NCBI GenBank assembly: GCA_022843485.1
Contig: JALHNM010000002.1
Location: 158,238-222,237, forward strand
Direction: 5' to 3'
Source: Fimbriimonadaceae bacterium
GTDB lineage: Bacteria > Armatimonadota > Fimbriimonadia > Fimbriimonadales > Fimbriimonadaceae
Length of the DNA stretch: 64,000 nt
Part shown: positions 49,127 through 59,095 of the stretch, one piece after another
How the letters are laid out: each line of letters begins with the position of its first letter
Position numbering within the stretch: position 1 is the stretch's first letter
The notes under the pieces: generated by a model
The model's database searches: none
Told to the model about the DNA's origin: nothing
What the model saw: the letters and a program-made list of their open reading frames with translations, nothing else
Program-made: the position numbers and the translations under genes

Positions 49127-49675
49127 TTACTTCGTGATCTGCTGGATGGCGGCGGTCAGGTTCTTGACGCCGGTCTCGTTGGCGACCATGTTCACCCAGT
49201 TGTGGGTGACCTTGCGGTCCTTGTAGACGAGGACCGTGTTCTTGGCGGCCTTGTCGATCTTGTAGGCCTTGAGGTACTCGCTGTTGTTCGGCACCCAAGC
49301 CATGGCGATCGCGTTGTAGCCGGTGCTCTTGGCGGCGTCCTTGAGGGTGGTCTCCATCTTCGCCTTCTTGGCCGGATCGACCACGAAGATGATGAAGGCC
49401 TTGAAGTCCTCGTCCTTCTTGGCGACCTCGTTCAGCTTGCCCGCGATCTTGAGGACGTTCGCGGTGTCGTCACCGTTGACCCAAACCTGGACGGCCGGGG
49501 TGTTGCCGTACTTGCAGGGCGGGCAAGTCGTCGTGCCGGCGTCCGGACCCGTCACGTGGGTCGGGTGGAAGGGCGTGATTTTCTCGCCCACGGCCGGGCC
49601 GGAGCTCACGTTGGCCAGCGCGGGGAGGGCGAGGATGGCCGCAGCGGCGAAGGCGATGCTGATCTTCTTCGTCAT
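49127..49675 (-). CDS. Exported thioredoxin-fold protein with CPPC motif
   Basis: A 182-residue protein with a strong signal peptide (KKISIAFAAAAILALPALA) and a thioredoxin-like body. CPPCKYGNTPAVQVWV places a CxxC motif after the first strand, followed by AFIIFVVDP and an alternating helix/strand pattern to TVLVYKDRKV. It resembles the peroxiredoxin/TlpA-like exported proteins of planctomycetes and armatimonads. It is rich in lysine and uses AAG codons heavily, as do well-expressed genes. A small hairpin (AGCGGC/GCCGCT) lies in the upstream region near 49693-49709 and may affect expression. Confidence 0.75.
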   Translation of the reverse strand: MTKKISIAFAAAAILALPALANVSSGPAVGEKITPFHPTHVTGPDAGTTTCPPCKYGNTPAVQVWVNGDDTANVLKIAGKLNEVAKKDEDFKAFIIFVVDPAKKAKMETTLKDAAKSTGYNAIAMAWVPNNSEYLKAYKIDKAAKNTVLVYKDRKVTHNWVNMVANETGVKNLTAAIQQITK

Positions 49676-49835
49676 GGTAGGTTCCCTATCTAGCGGCCAG
49701 AGCCGCTCTACGTATTCTAACGGTGCCCTTCGTAACGATCGTTCCGGTCCCGTGGAATTTCGGGCCCCTCGCCTAGGTCGGCCCAGGACTTTGGGGCAGG
49801 CTGGGGTGCCCTCGCCCCCGGCCCCGCCCCGCAGG

Positions 49836-49841
49836 TAAATT
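49836..49841 (+). promoter_or_regulatory. Possible -10 box of gcvH
   Basis: TAAATT ends ten bases before the gcvH ATG, with no Shine-Dalgarno. Confidence 0.4.
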
Positions 49842-49851
49842 CGAGCGGCGC

Positions 49852-50232
49852 ATGAACGTCCCCGCTGAACTCCGCTACACCAAGACGCACGAATGGGTCC
49901 GCCTCGAGGGCGACACCGTGACCATCGGCATCACCGACCACGCCCAATCGGAACTCGGCGACATCGTGTTCGTCGATCTCCCGACCCCCGGCCGGTCCCT
50001 TGGCCAGGACGAGTCGTTCGGAAGCGTGGAGAGTGTGAAGACGGTCTCGGACGTTTACGCCCCCGTCGCCGGCGAGGTGGTGGAGGTCAACGAGGCCCTC
50101 GGCGGGCAGTCCGAGCTCCTCAACGCGGCCCCCTACGAGGCCGGCTGGCTCATTAAGGTGAAGGTCAGCGACCCGGCAGCCGTCGATTCGCTCCTTTCCG
50201 CTGCCGACTACCAGGCGCTGCTCGACGCCTAA
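49852..50232 (+). CDS. gcvH: Glycine cleavage system H protein
   Basis: The 126-residue lipoyl carrier of the glycine cleavage complex, shuttling the aminomethyl group between P, T and L proteins. Typical start (RYTKTHEWVRLEGDTVTIGITDHAQSELGDIVFVDLP) and the lipoylation site SVESVKTVSDVYAPV. None of gcvP, gcvT or lpd is in the window. The TAA overlaps the stop of the convergent hypothetical gene (CTAA). Confidence 0.97.
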   Translation: MNVPAELRYTKTHEWVRLEGDTVTIGITDHAQSELGDIVFVDLPTPGRSLGQDESFGSVESVKTVSDVYAPVAGEVVEVNEALGGQSELLNAAPYEAGWLIKVKVSDPAAVDSLLSAADYQALLDA

Positions 50233-51014
50233 CGCTCCCCCCGTTCGATCCGGCCGATGACTCGGTCGATCTCCCGCTGAAGGAGGGGGCTTGCGGTCGC
50301 CCGGCGCTCCCGGAGATAGGGGAGGGCCCGCTCGCCCATCACGAGCAGGTCGCGTTCGGCCATACGGCGGACCACGGGGTTCGGGTCGAGGAGCAGGGTC
50401 GATTGGCAGACCGGCCGAACGCCGGGCTGGATCGAGTCCTTCTCCTCGATCTTGGTCAACCGGAACTGGGCCCCGTCGCGGCCGAAGGTGAAGACACCGT
50501 CGAGGGACCCGCGGTCGCCGCCGTTCGGTTCGACCCCGAGGCCTAACTCGACGATCAACGCCCCGCTGCGGGTCGTGACTTTGGGCTGGCCGGGCTTCTG
50601 GAACCGGAAGAACCCGTCCTGGCTGAACTCCTTCGAGACGGCCAGGTACGCGGCGGCGAGGTCGACGGCCCCCTGCCGCCCCTCGACCCGGGGGGCCCGG
50701 CGGAGGAAGTCCGCCACAAGTGCCGTCCGGTTCTCGAGGTGCTTCGCCCGATCCTGGGCGTCGACCACGAAAACGTTCCGCTGGTTGAGCGGCTGCACCG
50801 GGGTCTGGGCGATCGGGAACTCGCGGAAGCGCAGGCTCACGAACCGGTCGCGCGGCATGACCCGGGTCAGGCGCTCATCGACGATCGCTTGCGTCTGCGA
50901 CCCCCCCACCGCGTCGGGGACGGAGCGCTTGAGCCAGGCCTCGACGGCCGCGACGGGGTCGCCCGAGGGCGTCATGGACGTCAGAATATCGAGAAGCAGG
51001 AGGGCAGTGGTCAT
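50229..51014 (-). CDS. Hypothetical protein with C-terminal HEAT-like segment
   Basis: A 261-residue protein of unknown family. The N-terminus (TTALLLLDILTSMTPSGD) is mildly hydrophobic and could be a signal. The middle is alpha/beta; the end (DPNPVVRRMAERDLLVMGERALPYLRERRATASPLLQREIDRVIGRIE) reads like one or two HEAT repeats. It stops in the shared CTAA with gcvH. Nothing in the context tells its function. Confidence 0.6.
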   Translation of the reverse strand: MTTALLLLDILTSMTPSGDPVAAVEAWLKRSVPDAVGGSQTQAIVDERLTRVMPRDRFVSLRFREFPIAQTPVQPLNQRNVFVVDAQDRAKHLENRTALVADFLRRAPRVEGRQGAVDLAAAYLAVSKEFSQDGFFRFQKPGQPKVTTRSGALIVELGLGVEPNGGDRGSLDGVFTFGRDGAQFRLTKIEEKDSIQPGVRPVCQSTLLLDPNPVVRRMAERDLLVMGERALPYLRERRATASPLLQREIDRVIGRIERGER

Positions 51015-51093
51015 CGTGGGGCCTCGACAGAAGTGAGACGCCTGACGGAGGGCTGAGGGTCGGGGCCGCTCTGGGCCCCGACCCGGAACGAGG

Positions 51094-52179
51094 TCAGTCC
51101 GTCTCGGCGAGGAGGGCCTTCACCTTCGCCTCGAGGTCCTCGCGGGCGTCGATGTAGCGCAGGTTACCCTTGCGGTCGACGAGGAACATCGTCGGGATCG
51201 AGTTGATCCCCCAGGCGGTCGAAAAGTCGCCTTGCCAGCCCTTGCCCTGATAGAACTGGTGCCAGCCGATCCCCTCGGCCTTCACGTAGTCCCGCAGCGC
51301 CTTGAGACCGCCCTCGGCCTCGGGCACGTCGAGGCTAATCCCGACGATCTCAAGCCCCGCCTCCTTGTGGTTGGCGTACAGCTTCTTGATCTCCGGCATC
51401 TTCGCCCGGCACGGCCCGCACCAGGTCGCCCAGAAGTCGATGAGCACGACCTTGCCCCGCAGGCCATCGATCGACACCTCGTTGCCCGACACCGCGTCGG
51501 CGAACGAGAGCGCGAACGGCTGGCCGATGCTGTCGATCTGCTTGACCTTCCCCTTGGCGAAACCCGCCGCCCGCGAGGCCGGGTAGTCGGCGATGATCCG
51601 CGTATAAAACGGCTTTGCGTCGGCCGGCTTCTCCTTGATCTCGGCCACCGTCATCAGGAGCCGGGCGGCGCGGTCGTCCTTGGGGTACTTCTTGGTGAAG
51701 GCGTCCACCGCGTCCATCGCGTTCGAAGCCGCCATGGCCGTGTTCGGGTCTTTGCCTTCGTAGACCGGCCCGAGGACCTTGTTCACCGTGAACTGGGCCT
51801 TGAAGAACTCGGCGGATTGGGCCACCGCACCCGTCGGGCTGGTCGCGAGGAAGGCGTCCATCGCCTTCACGGCCTCGTCGGGGCTGTGGGTCTGCCCGAC
51901 CATCGCAAAGTGCTCGTTCATGAGCGGCGCCGTCCGGTCGTGCCCCGGGTGGGCCTTGTAGAAGCCGAGGATCAGGTCCCCTCGCTTCTTGGCGTAGGTC
52001 TCGAACTCCTTGCTCCAGGCGTCCCAGGCGGCTTCGGTGTTCTCCTTCGGGCGGGCCGGGGGTTGGAAGGCGTCGATCGCCTTGAGCATCGCGTCGGCCG
52101 TCTCGACCGCGGGCTGGGCCATGGCGGCGAAGGACAGCGACGCAAGGACGACGAGGAGGATCGCACGGATCGGTCTCAT
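51094..52179 (-). CDS. TlpA-like exported thiol-disulfide oxidoreductase
   Basis: A 361-residue protein: signal peptide (AILLVVLASLSFAAMAQ), an alpha-helical TPR-like spacer of about 200 residues, and a C-terminal thioredoxin domain with VVLIDFWATWCGPCRAKMPEIKKLY, active site W253-C254-G-P-C257, and the cis-proline region SIPTMFLVDRKG. It probably reduces or repairs disulfides in the periplasm. A GGGAGG nine bases before the ATG and a TATACT box further up select this start. The enormous open frame to 54291 is antisense to glgP and rejected. Confidence 0.9.
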   Translation of the reverse strand: MRPIRAILLVVLASLSFAAMAQPAVETADAMLKAIDAFQPPARPKENTEAAWDAWSKEFETYAKKRGDLILGFYKAHPGHDRTAPLMNEHFAMVGQTHSPDEAVKAMDAFLATSPTGAVAQSAEFFKAQFTVNKVLGPVYEGKDPNTAMAASNAMDAVDAFTKKYPKDDRAARLLMTVAEIKEKPADAKPFYTRIIADYPASRAAGFAKGKVKQIDSIGQPFALSFADAVSGNEVSIDGLRGKVVLIDFWATWCGPCRAKMPEIKKLYANHKEAGLEIVGISLDVPEAEGGLKALRDYVKAEGIGWHQFYQGKGWQGDFSTAWGINSIPTMFLVDRKGNLRYIDAREDLEAKVKALLAETD

Positions 52180-52219
52180 AGGCTTTGGCCTCCCAGCGAC
52201 GACGCCGGGTGTGACACTC

Positions 52220-52225
52220 AGTATA
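52220..52225 (-). promoter_or_regulatory. -10 box of TlpA-like gene
   Basis: TATACT on the minus strand, giving a leader of about 34 nt that contains a GGGAGG Shine-Dalgarno (52194-52189). This is one of the few genes here that pairs a leader with a ribosome binding site. Confidence 0.55.
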
Positions 52226-52292
52226 GACGGACCGCGCGCGAACCCGGTCTCCACCTTTCTAGGCCACCCGGCAAACTTCCGGAGGACTAGCC

Positions 52293-52298
52293 GATAAT
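52293..52298 (+). promoter_or_regulatory. -10 box of glgP
   Basis: GATAAT ends ten bases before the ATG at 52309. It overlaps an earlier in-frame ATG (52297), which therefore cannot be transcribed from this promoter. Confidence 0.55.
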
Positions 52299-52308
52299 GG
52301 GAGAGTCC

Positions 52309-54885
52309 ATGCGGAGCCTGAAGTACGCCCATTCGTTCGAGGTCGTGAAGCGGTTGCCAGAGTCGCTCGAGCCGCTTCGCAGGCTCGCCTACAACTTCTG
52401 GTGGACGTGGAGCCACGAGACTCGATCGCTGTTCCGCGACATCGGCCGCCACCACTGGGAGGCCGTCGAGCACAACCCGGTCGAGCTCATCAACCGCCTC
52501 GATGAGGACGACCTTCAGCGCCTCTGCGGCGACGACGTCTTCATGGCAAAGCTCAACTTGTGCCAGCGGGAGCTCGACCAGTACCTCGCCGCCGAGACCT
52601 GGTTCGACCGCCGCTACCCCGGGCGCCGCGAGGACACCCTGATCGCCTACTTCTCGGCGGAGTTCGGACTCAGCGAGGCTCTTCCGATTTACTCCGGCGG
52701 TCTCGGCGTGCTCGCCGGCGACCACCTGAAGGCCGCCAGCGACCTCGGTGTGCCCCTCGTCGGGGTCGGGCTCCTCTACTCGCGGGGCTACTTCCGCCAA
52801 TCGCTCAGCCCGGACGGCTGGCAACAGGAGCGCTACCCGCAGTACGACTTCTACCGGCTCCCGCTCCAACTCATGCGCGGTGCGGGCGACAAGCCGCTTC
52901 GGATCCGGGTCGACTTCCCGGACAAGCCCGTGTTCTGCCAGGTCTGGAAGGCTCTGGTGGGCCGAGTCGAGCTCTACCTCCTCGACTCGAACATCCTCGA
53001 GAACGAACCGGACGACCAGTCGATCACGGACACGCTTTACGGCGGCGACGAAGAGATGCGGATCCGCCAGGAGATCATCCTCGGGATCGGCGGCTACCGG
53101 GCGCTCGTCGAACTCGGCAAGATCCCGACGGTCTGCCACATGAACGAGGGCCACGCCGCCTTCCTGTCGCTCGAGCGGCTCCGGCAGTTCATGAAGGATC
53201 GCAACGTGGACTTCCGGACCGCCCGCCAGTGCGCCGTCGCGGGCAACGTCTTCACCACCCACACCCCGGTGCCCGCGGGCTTCGACGTCTTCCCGCCCCA
53301 ACTGGTCGAGAAGTACATGGCGAAGGGAGCGGGCGAGATCGGCCTCTCCTTCCCGAAGCTCCTTGAGCTCGGTCGGATCGACCCCACGAACCAGGACGAG
53401 CGCTTCAACATGGCCGTCCTCGCGATGGAGAACGCCAACCGGGTGAACGGGGTGAGCAAGCTCCACGCGACCGTGTCCCGCCGCCTCTTCAGCCGCCGTT
53501 GGCCGGACTACCCCCTCGAGGAGGTCCCGATCGAGGCCGTGACGAACGGCGTCCACACGATGACCTGGATGAGCCGCCGGATGACGGAACTCCTCGACCG
53601 GCACCTCGGCACCGAGTGGCGCGAGGACCCCAGCGACCCCGGGGTGTGGGACCAGGCCTCCCAGATCCCGGCCGAGGAGATCTGGGACGTCCGCGAGAAC
53701 GAGCGGGGCGATTTCGTCCGCTACTGCCGCCGCCGGTTGCGAGACTCGCTTCGCAGTAACCGCTCGGCCCCTCCGGACCTGGCGACGGTCAACGACGTCC
53801 TCGACCCGCGGGTGCTCACGATCGGCTTCGCCCGGCGGTTCGCGACCTACAAGCGGGCCACGCTCCTCTTCAGCGACAAGGACCGGCTCCGAAGCCTCCT
53901 GTTCCACGAGGACCGGCCGGTGCAGTTCGTCTTCGCTGGCAAGTCCCACCCCCGCGACGACGGTGGCAAGCGGCTCATCCAGGAGATCGTGCACTTCATC
54001 CGCCACGAGGGCGCCCGGACACGGATGGTATTCCTCGAGGACTACGATATGGCCGTCGCCCGCCGGCTCATCCAAGGCGTGGACGTCTGGCTCAACAACC
54101 CGCGGCGACCGATGGAGGCCAGCGGTACGAGCGGCATGAAGGTTGTCCCGAACGGGGGACTCAACTGCTCGATCCTCGACGGCTGGTGGGCCGAGGGATA
54201 CCAGCACGGCGTCGGCTGGGCGATCGGCGACGGAAGCGAGACGACGGAGGAGGGCCACCAGGACTGGCTCGACAGCCGCGCCCTCTACCACCTCATCGAG
54301 ACCGAGATCGCACCGATGTTCTACTACCGGAGCGAGGGTGGGGTGCCGCGAACCTGGGTCGAGGCGATCCAGCGGTCGTGGCGCGAGCTGGCCCCGGCGT
54401 TCTCGACGCTGCGGATGGTCCGGGAGTACACGACCCGCTTCTACATGCCTGCTGCCGACCAGTACCTCCGACTCACGTCCGGGGGCCTAGAGCGCGCGAC
54501 GGCCGCCCTCGTCTGGCGCGACCGGGTTCGCTCGGCCTGGAAGGACGTCAAGGTCGAGAAGGTGACGGACGACGCCCAGACGAGCGTTCCGATCGGCGGT
54601 CGGTTCCGGGTTGAGGCCACCGTCTTCCTCGGGGCACTCAAGCCCGAGGAGGTCGCCGTCCAGGCCCTCACCGGCCAAGTCTCGACGAACCGCGAGCTCA
54701 CCCACTTGGACCTCACGGACCTCGAGTTGGTGAGTTCGAACGGCGGCCACCACGTCTATGGGGGGGTCCTCACATGCCCAAGCCCCGGCCACCACGGCTA
54801 CATCGTGCGGGTCGTGCCGAAGCACGAGGACGTCAACGTCGCGAGCGAACTCGCGCTCGTCGCGTACGAACCGGAGAGCGCCTAG
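52309..54885 (+). CDS. glgP: Alpha-glucan (glycogen) phosphorylase
   Basis: Removes glucose-1-phosphate from glycogen or maltodextrin ends using pyridoxal phosphate. The 858-residue protein is of the long actinobacterial/Thermotoga-type glgP family with an N-terminal DUF3417 domain (LRRLAYNFWWTWSHETRSLFRDI), YFSAEFGLSEALPIYSGGLGVLAGDHLKAASDLGVPLVGVGLLY, NEGHAAFLSLERL, and the PLP-site region PRRPMEASGTSGMKVVPNGGLNCSILDGWWAEG. The ATG at 52309 is preferred on promoter grounds. Other glycogen genes are not in the window. The stop shares CTAG with rimI. Confidence 0.95.
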   Translation: MRSLKYAHSFEVVKRLPESLEPLRRLAYNFWWTWSHETRSLFRDIGRHHWEAVEHNPVELINRLDEDDLQRLCGDDVFMAKLNLCQRELDQYLAAETWFDRRYPGRREDTLIAYFSAEFGLSEALPIYSGGLGVLAGDHLKAASDLGVPLVGVGLLYSRGYFRQSLSPDGWQQERYPQYDFYRLPLQLMRGAGDKPLRIRVDFPDKPVFCQVWKALVGRVELYLLDSNILENEPDDQSITDTLYGGDEEMRIRQEIILGIGGYRALVELGKIPTVCHMNEGHAAFLSLERLRQFMKDRNVDFRTARQCAVAGNVFTTHTPVPAGFDVFPPQLVEKYMAKGAGEIGLSFPKLLELGRIDPTNQDERFNMAVLAMENANRVNGVSKLHATVSRRLFSRRWPDYPLEEVPIEAVTNGVHTMTWMSRRMTELLDRHLGTEWREDPSDPGVWDQASQIPAEEIWDVRENERGDFVRYCRRRLRDSLRSNRSAPPDLATVNDVLDPRVLTIGFARRFATYKRATLLFSDKDRLRSLLFHEDRPVQFVFAGKSHPRDDGGKRLIQEIVHFIRHEGARTRMVFLEDYDMAVARRLIQGVDVWLNNPRRPMEASGTSGMKVVPNGGLNCSILDGWWAEGYQHGVGWAIGDGSETTEEGHQDWLDSRALYHLIETEIAPMFYYRSEGGVPRTWVEAIQRSWRELAPAFSTLRMVREYTTRFYMPAADQYLRLTSGGLERATAALVWRDRVRSAWKDVKVEKVTDDAQTSVPIGGRFRVEATVFLGALKPEEVAVQALTGQVSTNRELTHLDLTDLELVSSNGGHHVYGGVLTCPSPGHHGYIVRVVPKHEDVNVASELALVAYEPESA

Positions 54886-55327
54886 GCGAGGTCGTACCGC
54901 CACATGACGACCGCGTCCTCCTTGTTGTCCGGGTAGTACCGGCGGCGGACGGCGGCCCGGACGAACCCGAGCCCCTCGTAGAGCTTGAGAGCGGGAGCGT
55001 TGCTCACCCGTACCTCCAGGGTCGAGCAGGTCGCGCCCCGCTCTCGACACCGCGCAAGGAGCTCGACCATGAGAGCGCGGCCGATCCCCTTGCCGCGGGC
55101 CTCGGGCTCGACCGCCACCGTCGTCACGTGGGCCTCGTCCACCAACACCCACGCCCCGGCGAACCCGACGATCCGGCCCGCGTACTGGGCCACGATGAAG
55201 ACCCCGTGCGGGTGGTCGACTTCGGTGCGGAACGAGGCCTCAGACCACGGCGCCGACTCGGACGCCCGCTCGATCTCTAGGACGGCGGGGAGGTGAGACT
55301 CCTGCAGCTTCTCGAAGCGTAACCCCT

Positions 55328-55331
<4 letters not shown>
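54882..55331 (-). CDS. rimI: Ribosomal protein S18 alanine N-acetyltransferase
   Basis: A 149-residue GNAT enzyme that acetylates the N-terminal alanine of S18. Acetyl-CoA site: VAVEPEARGKGIGRALMVELL (RxxGxG/A), then the RimI-specific LEVRVSNAPALKLYEGLGF and RRRYYPDNKEDAVVM. Other GNATs cannot be fully excluded, but the YYPDN.EDA.VM ending is characteristic. It overlaps the upstream livF stop by four bases (ATGA), giving a livF-rimI pair. Confidence 0.92.
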
Positions 55332-56029
<698 letters not shown>

Positions 56030-56035
56030 GCGGCG

Positions 56036-56041
56036 AGTGTA
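56036..56041 (-). promoter_or_regulatory. -10 box of leaderless livF
   Basis: TACACT on the minus strand, six bases before the ATG at 56029. Confidence 0.5.
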
Positions 56042-56118
56042 GCCGACGGGCCGTTCCGGCGGGGCCCCTGGGCTGACCCGAACGTCCCGGCGCCGAAACC
56101 GAGCGGGGCTGGTTCCAA

Positions 56119-56124
56119 TATGCT
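56119..56124 (+). promoter_or_regulatory. -10 box of efflux adaptor gene
   Basis: TATGCT lies 41 bases before the ATG at 56166. The implied leader of about 35 nt contains AGGAG at 56152-56156, nine bases before the start. This gene appears to be conventionally translated. Confidence 0.45.
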
Positions 56125-56165
56125 TGGGTAATGCGGCGCATGGATCGACCCAGGAGCGAGACCCG

Positions 56166-57806
56166 ATGAAGCGGGTCGCGCTCGTCCTCGCGGTGGTGTT
56201 GGTGGCGGTCCTCGGTGTGGCTGGCCTGGCGTTCCAGCGCTTCCAGGCCGGTCAGAAGGACGCAGAGGCAGCCAAGAAGCGGGAGGTGAAGGTCGATCGG
56301 GGCGAGGTCTTGGTCCAGGTCGTCGAGTCCGGCTCCCTCCAGGCCGTCAAGACCGTCGAGGTCAAGAGCCGCGTTGGCGGTCGCATCGCGAGGCTGATGG
56401 TCGATGAAGGCGACACCGTCGTCGAAGGGCAGCTCATCGCCGAGATCGACCCGCAGGAGACGATGCTCCAGGTCGAGCAGAACGAGGCGCAGGTCCGCGG
56501 GGCCCAGGCTGCCGTGCGTCGGACCTCGGTCGAGATGGCCCAACGACGGGTCACCGCACGGTCCGCCCTCGAACGAGCGGAGTCTCGCCTGGCCCAAGTC
56601 CAGATGGAGCTCAAGATCCAGCCGACGCTCACGAACTCCGCGGTGGCCGGGGCCCGGTCTGCCGTCGCCGGGGCCCGCCAGGCCGCGACCGAGCTCGCTT
56701 CGATCACCCAGCCCCGAGAGCGCACCGCGACGGAGACCGCCCTCCGCGAAGCCGAGGCCGGCCTGCAGAACGCCAGGAGCGAAGCCGCCAGGCAGGAGTC
56801 GCTCCTCGCCAAAGGCTATGTCTCGCGCAGGGAGGCCGAGTCGGCCGCTCTGAACGTCACGCTCGCCGAGACCAAGCTCCGCAACGCCCAGGAGAACCTG
56901 GGAAGGCTCAACGAGGGCCAGCGGCTCGCCCGCGAGCAGTCGAACGAGCGTCTTCGCCAGGCCGAGGCCGAACTCCGCCGCGCCGAAGCGAACTCGATCC
57001 AGGACGACGTGAAGCGCCAGGAGTACGAACGGGCCCTCAAGGACGTCCTCGACGCCCGAGCCCAGCTCCGGGACATCGAGGCCCTCGCCGCGGGTCGCGA
57101 ACAGCAGTCCGCTCAACTCGACCAGCTCCGGAGCGTCCTCACCGACGGCCAGCGGCAACTCCGCGAGACCCGCGTCGTCGCCCCGATTACCGGCACCGTC
57201 ACCCGGCGGGCTGTCCAGGTCGGTGAGCTCGTCTCAAGCCTCAACAGCTTCAGCGCGGGCACGACCCTCGTCCGGGTCGAGGACATGTCCCGCATGGTCG
57301 TCAAGCTCGAGGTCAACGAGATCGACGTGGCCCGGCTCCGGCCAAGGATGCCCGCCGAAGTCACGGTGGACGCCTTCCCGGACGACAGGTTCATCGGCGA
57401 GGTCACGAAGATCTCACCGGCCAACACGACCGCAGGGGCTCAGCAACAGAGCGCGGACCCAGTCGTCAAGTTCGCCGTCGAAGTCACCCTCGAGCGCCCC
57501 TCTCCGAAGCTCAAGAGCGGGATGTCGGCCAAGTGCACAATGAAGGTGGTCGACCGCAAGGGCGTGCTCCGGCTGCCCATCGACCACATTGGCAAGGACA
57601 AGAGCGGCTCGTTCGTAATGTTGCCAGGCCCGGACAAGGCCAAGCCTGAGAAGGGCGCGAAAAGGCAGAGCGTCGTGCTCGGCCAACGGTCCGATACCTT
57701 CTACGAGGTCGTCTCGGGCGTGACGGAGGGTCAGGTCGTCGTCAAGCCGCCGTTCAGCGGACCCGAGCGCAAGGGCATGATGTCCTTCGGGCCGGACGAG
57801 GAGTAG
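56166..57806 (+). CDS. Periplasmic adaptor protein (MacA/HlyD family) with long coiled coil
   Basis: A 546-residue membrane-fusion protein: N-terminal anchor helix (RVALVLAVVLVAVLGVAGLAF), a lipoyl half (VESGSLQAVKTVEVKSRVGGRIARLMVDEGDTV), a coiled-coil hairpin of about 280 residues rich in Ala, Glu, Arg and Gln, then the second lipoyl half (RVVAPITGTVTRRAVQVGELVSS) and the beta-barrel. MacA proteins are usually near 370 residues; the extra length is nearly all in the hairpin, so it may span a wider periplasm. It is followed after three bp by a MacB-type permease. Confidence 0.88.
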   Translation: MKRVALVLAVVLVAVLGVAGLAFQRFQAGQKDAEAAKKREVKVDRGEVLVQVVESGSLQAVKTVEVKSRVGGRIARLMVDEGDTVVEGQLIAEIDPQETMLQVEQNEAQVRGAQAAVRRTSVEMAQRRVTARSALERAESRLAQVQMELKIQPTLTNSAVAGARSAVAGARQAATELASITQPRERTATETALREAEAGLQNARSEAARQESLLAKGYVSRREAESAALNVTLAETKLRNAQENLGRLNEGQRLAREQSNERLRQAEAELRRAEANSIQDDVKRQEYERALKDVLDARAQLRDIEALAAGREQQSAQLDQLRSVLTDGQRQLRETRVVAPITGTVTRRAVQVGELVSSLNSFSAGTTLVRVEDMSRMVVKLEVNEIDVARLRPRMPAEVTVDAFPDDRFIGEVTKISPANTTAGAQQQSADPVVKFAVEVTLERPSPKLKSGMSAKCTMKVVDRKGVLRLPIDHIGKDKSGSFVMLPGPDKAKPEKGAKRQSVVLGQRSDTFYEVVSGVTEGQVVVKPPFSGPERKGMMSFGPDEE

Positions 57807-57809
57807 CGG

Positions 57810-59039
57810 GTGGGCTTCTTCGAATCGTTCCGGGTCGCCATGGACATGCTGCGGCTGCACAAGCTGCGGGCGTTCCTCACCATGCTCGGGGTGATCATCG
57901 GGGTCATGAGCGTGACGCTCATCGTCATGGTCTCGGGCGGGTTCAACTTCTTCCTGACGCACGAGATCAAGCGGCTCGGCAGCGACACGATCCTGGTCTT
58001 CTTCGACCCGAGCCGGGCCCGGCGTGGCGAGACGCTAGGCGGCGTCGAGGGGCTGACCCTCCAAGACGTAGACGCGATCCAGAACCGGGTGAGCGAGGTC
58101 GATATCGCGTCCTCGATCCTCCAGGTGCCGGAAACCACGGTCCGCCGCGGCGAAAAGGAGGTGAAGAACCTCCGGGTCTACGCGACCGACCAGAACCAGG
58201 CCATCCTGAGCCGAGTGGGCGTCACTCGGGGCCGACACCTCACGAGGCAGGACATCGACTCCCGGTCGAACGTCGCCGTCATCGGCCCCGAGGTCGCCGA
58301 GCGGCTCTTCGGCCCCGAGAACCCGATCGGCCAAGTCGTGAGCTTCAGGGGTCTCACCCTGGAGGTCGTCGGCGTCATGGAGCGTTTTGACGTACTCGGC
58401 CAGACGAACGGCCGCGACGTGTGGCTCCCGAACTCGACCGCCATGGATAAGTGGGTCGGGGGGAAGTACGTGACCTACATCACGGCCCGGCCGCGTGACG
58501 GGTTCACGGTCGAGCAGGCCATGGACGGGGTCTGGCGACTCCTCATGCAGAAGTCGGACAACAAGCCGATCTACCGCGTCGACTCGCGCGAGTCGATCAT
58601 CAACTTCTTCGGAGTGGTGGTCGGTGCGGCAGGGGTCTTGCTCGCCGGGGTCGCGGCGTTGTCCCTGCTCGTCGGCGGCATCGGGATCATGAACATCATG
58701 CTGGTCTCGGTGACCGAGAGGACCCGCGAGATCGGGTTGCGTAAGGCCGTCGGCGCCCCTCGCTCCGCTGTCCTCACCCAGTTCCTTGTCGAGAGCGCTA
58801 TGTTGTCCCTTGTCGGCGGGCTCATCGGGATGACGCTCGCGTTCCTCATCGGTCAGCTCGTCACCTTCGGCACGGCCCAAGCCAAGTGGCCGACGGCGGA
58901 CGGGCTCCAGATGCCGTTCCCGCTGACCGTCGCCCTGATCGCCGCCGCCTTCTCCGCGATGATCGGGGTCGTGTTCGGCATCTACCCCGCCGCGAGGGCC
59001 GCCGCCCTCAGCCCGATCGAGGCGCTGCGCACAGAATGA
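57810..59039 (+). CDS. MacB/FtsX-type ABC transporter permease
   Basis: A 409-residue permease with the MacB/LolE topology: helix 1 (RAFLTMLGVIIGVMSVTLIVMVSGG), a periplasmic domain of about 210 residues (MacB_PCD), then three helices (FGVVVGAAGVLLAGVAALSLLVGGIGIMNIMLV, ESAMLSLVGGLIGMTLAFLIG, LTVALIAAAFSAMIGVVFGIYP) ending PARRAAALSPIEALR-like. The SVTERTREIGLRKAVGA segment contacts the ATPase. The ATPase, fused in E. coli MacB, is not encoded here, so it must come from elsewhere. GTG start three bases after the adaptor gene. Confidence 0.92.
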   Translation: MGFFESFRVAMDMLRLHKLRAFLTMLGVIIGVMSVTLIVMVSGGFNFFLTHEIKRLGSDTILVFFDPSRARRGETLGGVEGLTLQDVDAIQNRVSEVDIASSILQVPETTVRRGEKEVKNLRVYATDQNQAILSRVGVTRGRHLTRQDIDSRSNVAVIGPEVAERLFGPENPIGQVVSFRGLTLEVVGVMERFDVLGQTNGRDVWLPNSTAMDKWVGGKYVTYITARPRDGFTVEQAMDGVWRLLMQKSDNKPIYRVDSRESIINFFGVVVGAAGVLLAGVAALSLLVGGIGIMNIMLVSVTERTREIGLRKAVGAPRSAVLTQFLVESAMLSLVGGLIGMTLAFLIGQLVTFGTAQAKWPTADGLQMPFPLTVALIAAAFSAMIGVVFGIYPAARAAALSPIEALRTE

Positions 59040-59095
59040 GCGGCGACTCGCAACGTTCCCCCGTCTGTCGGTCGTAGTGGAAGGAGAGGTAGCCC

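Noticed and set aside
52180-54291. 5' extension of the TlpA-like frame through glgP
   Set aside because: The extension is antisense to glgP and low in sense; the real signal peptide and ribosome binding site are at 52179.
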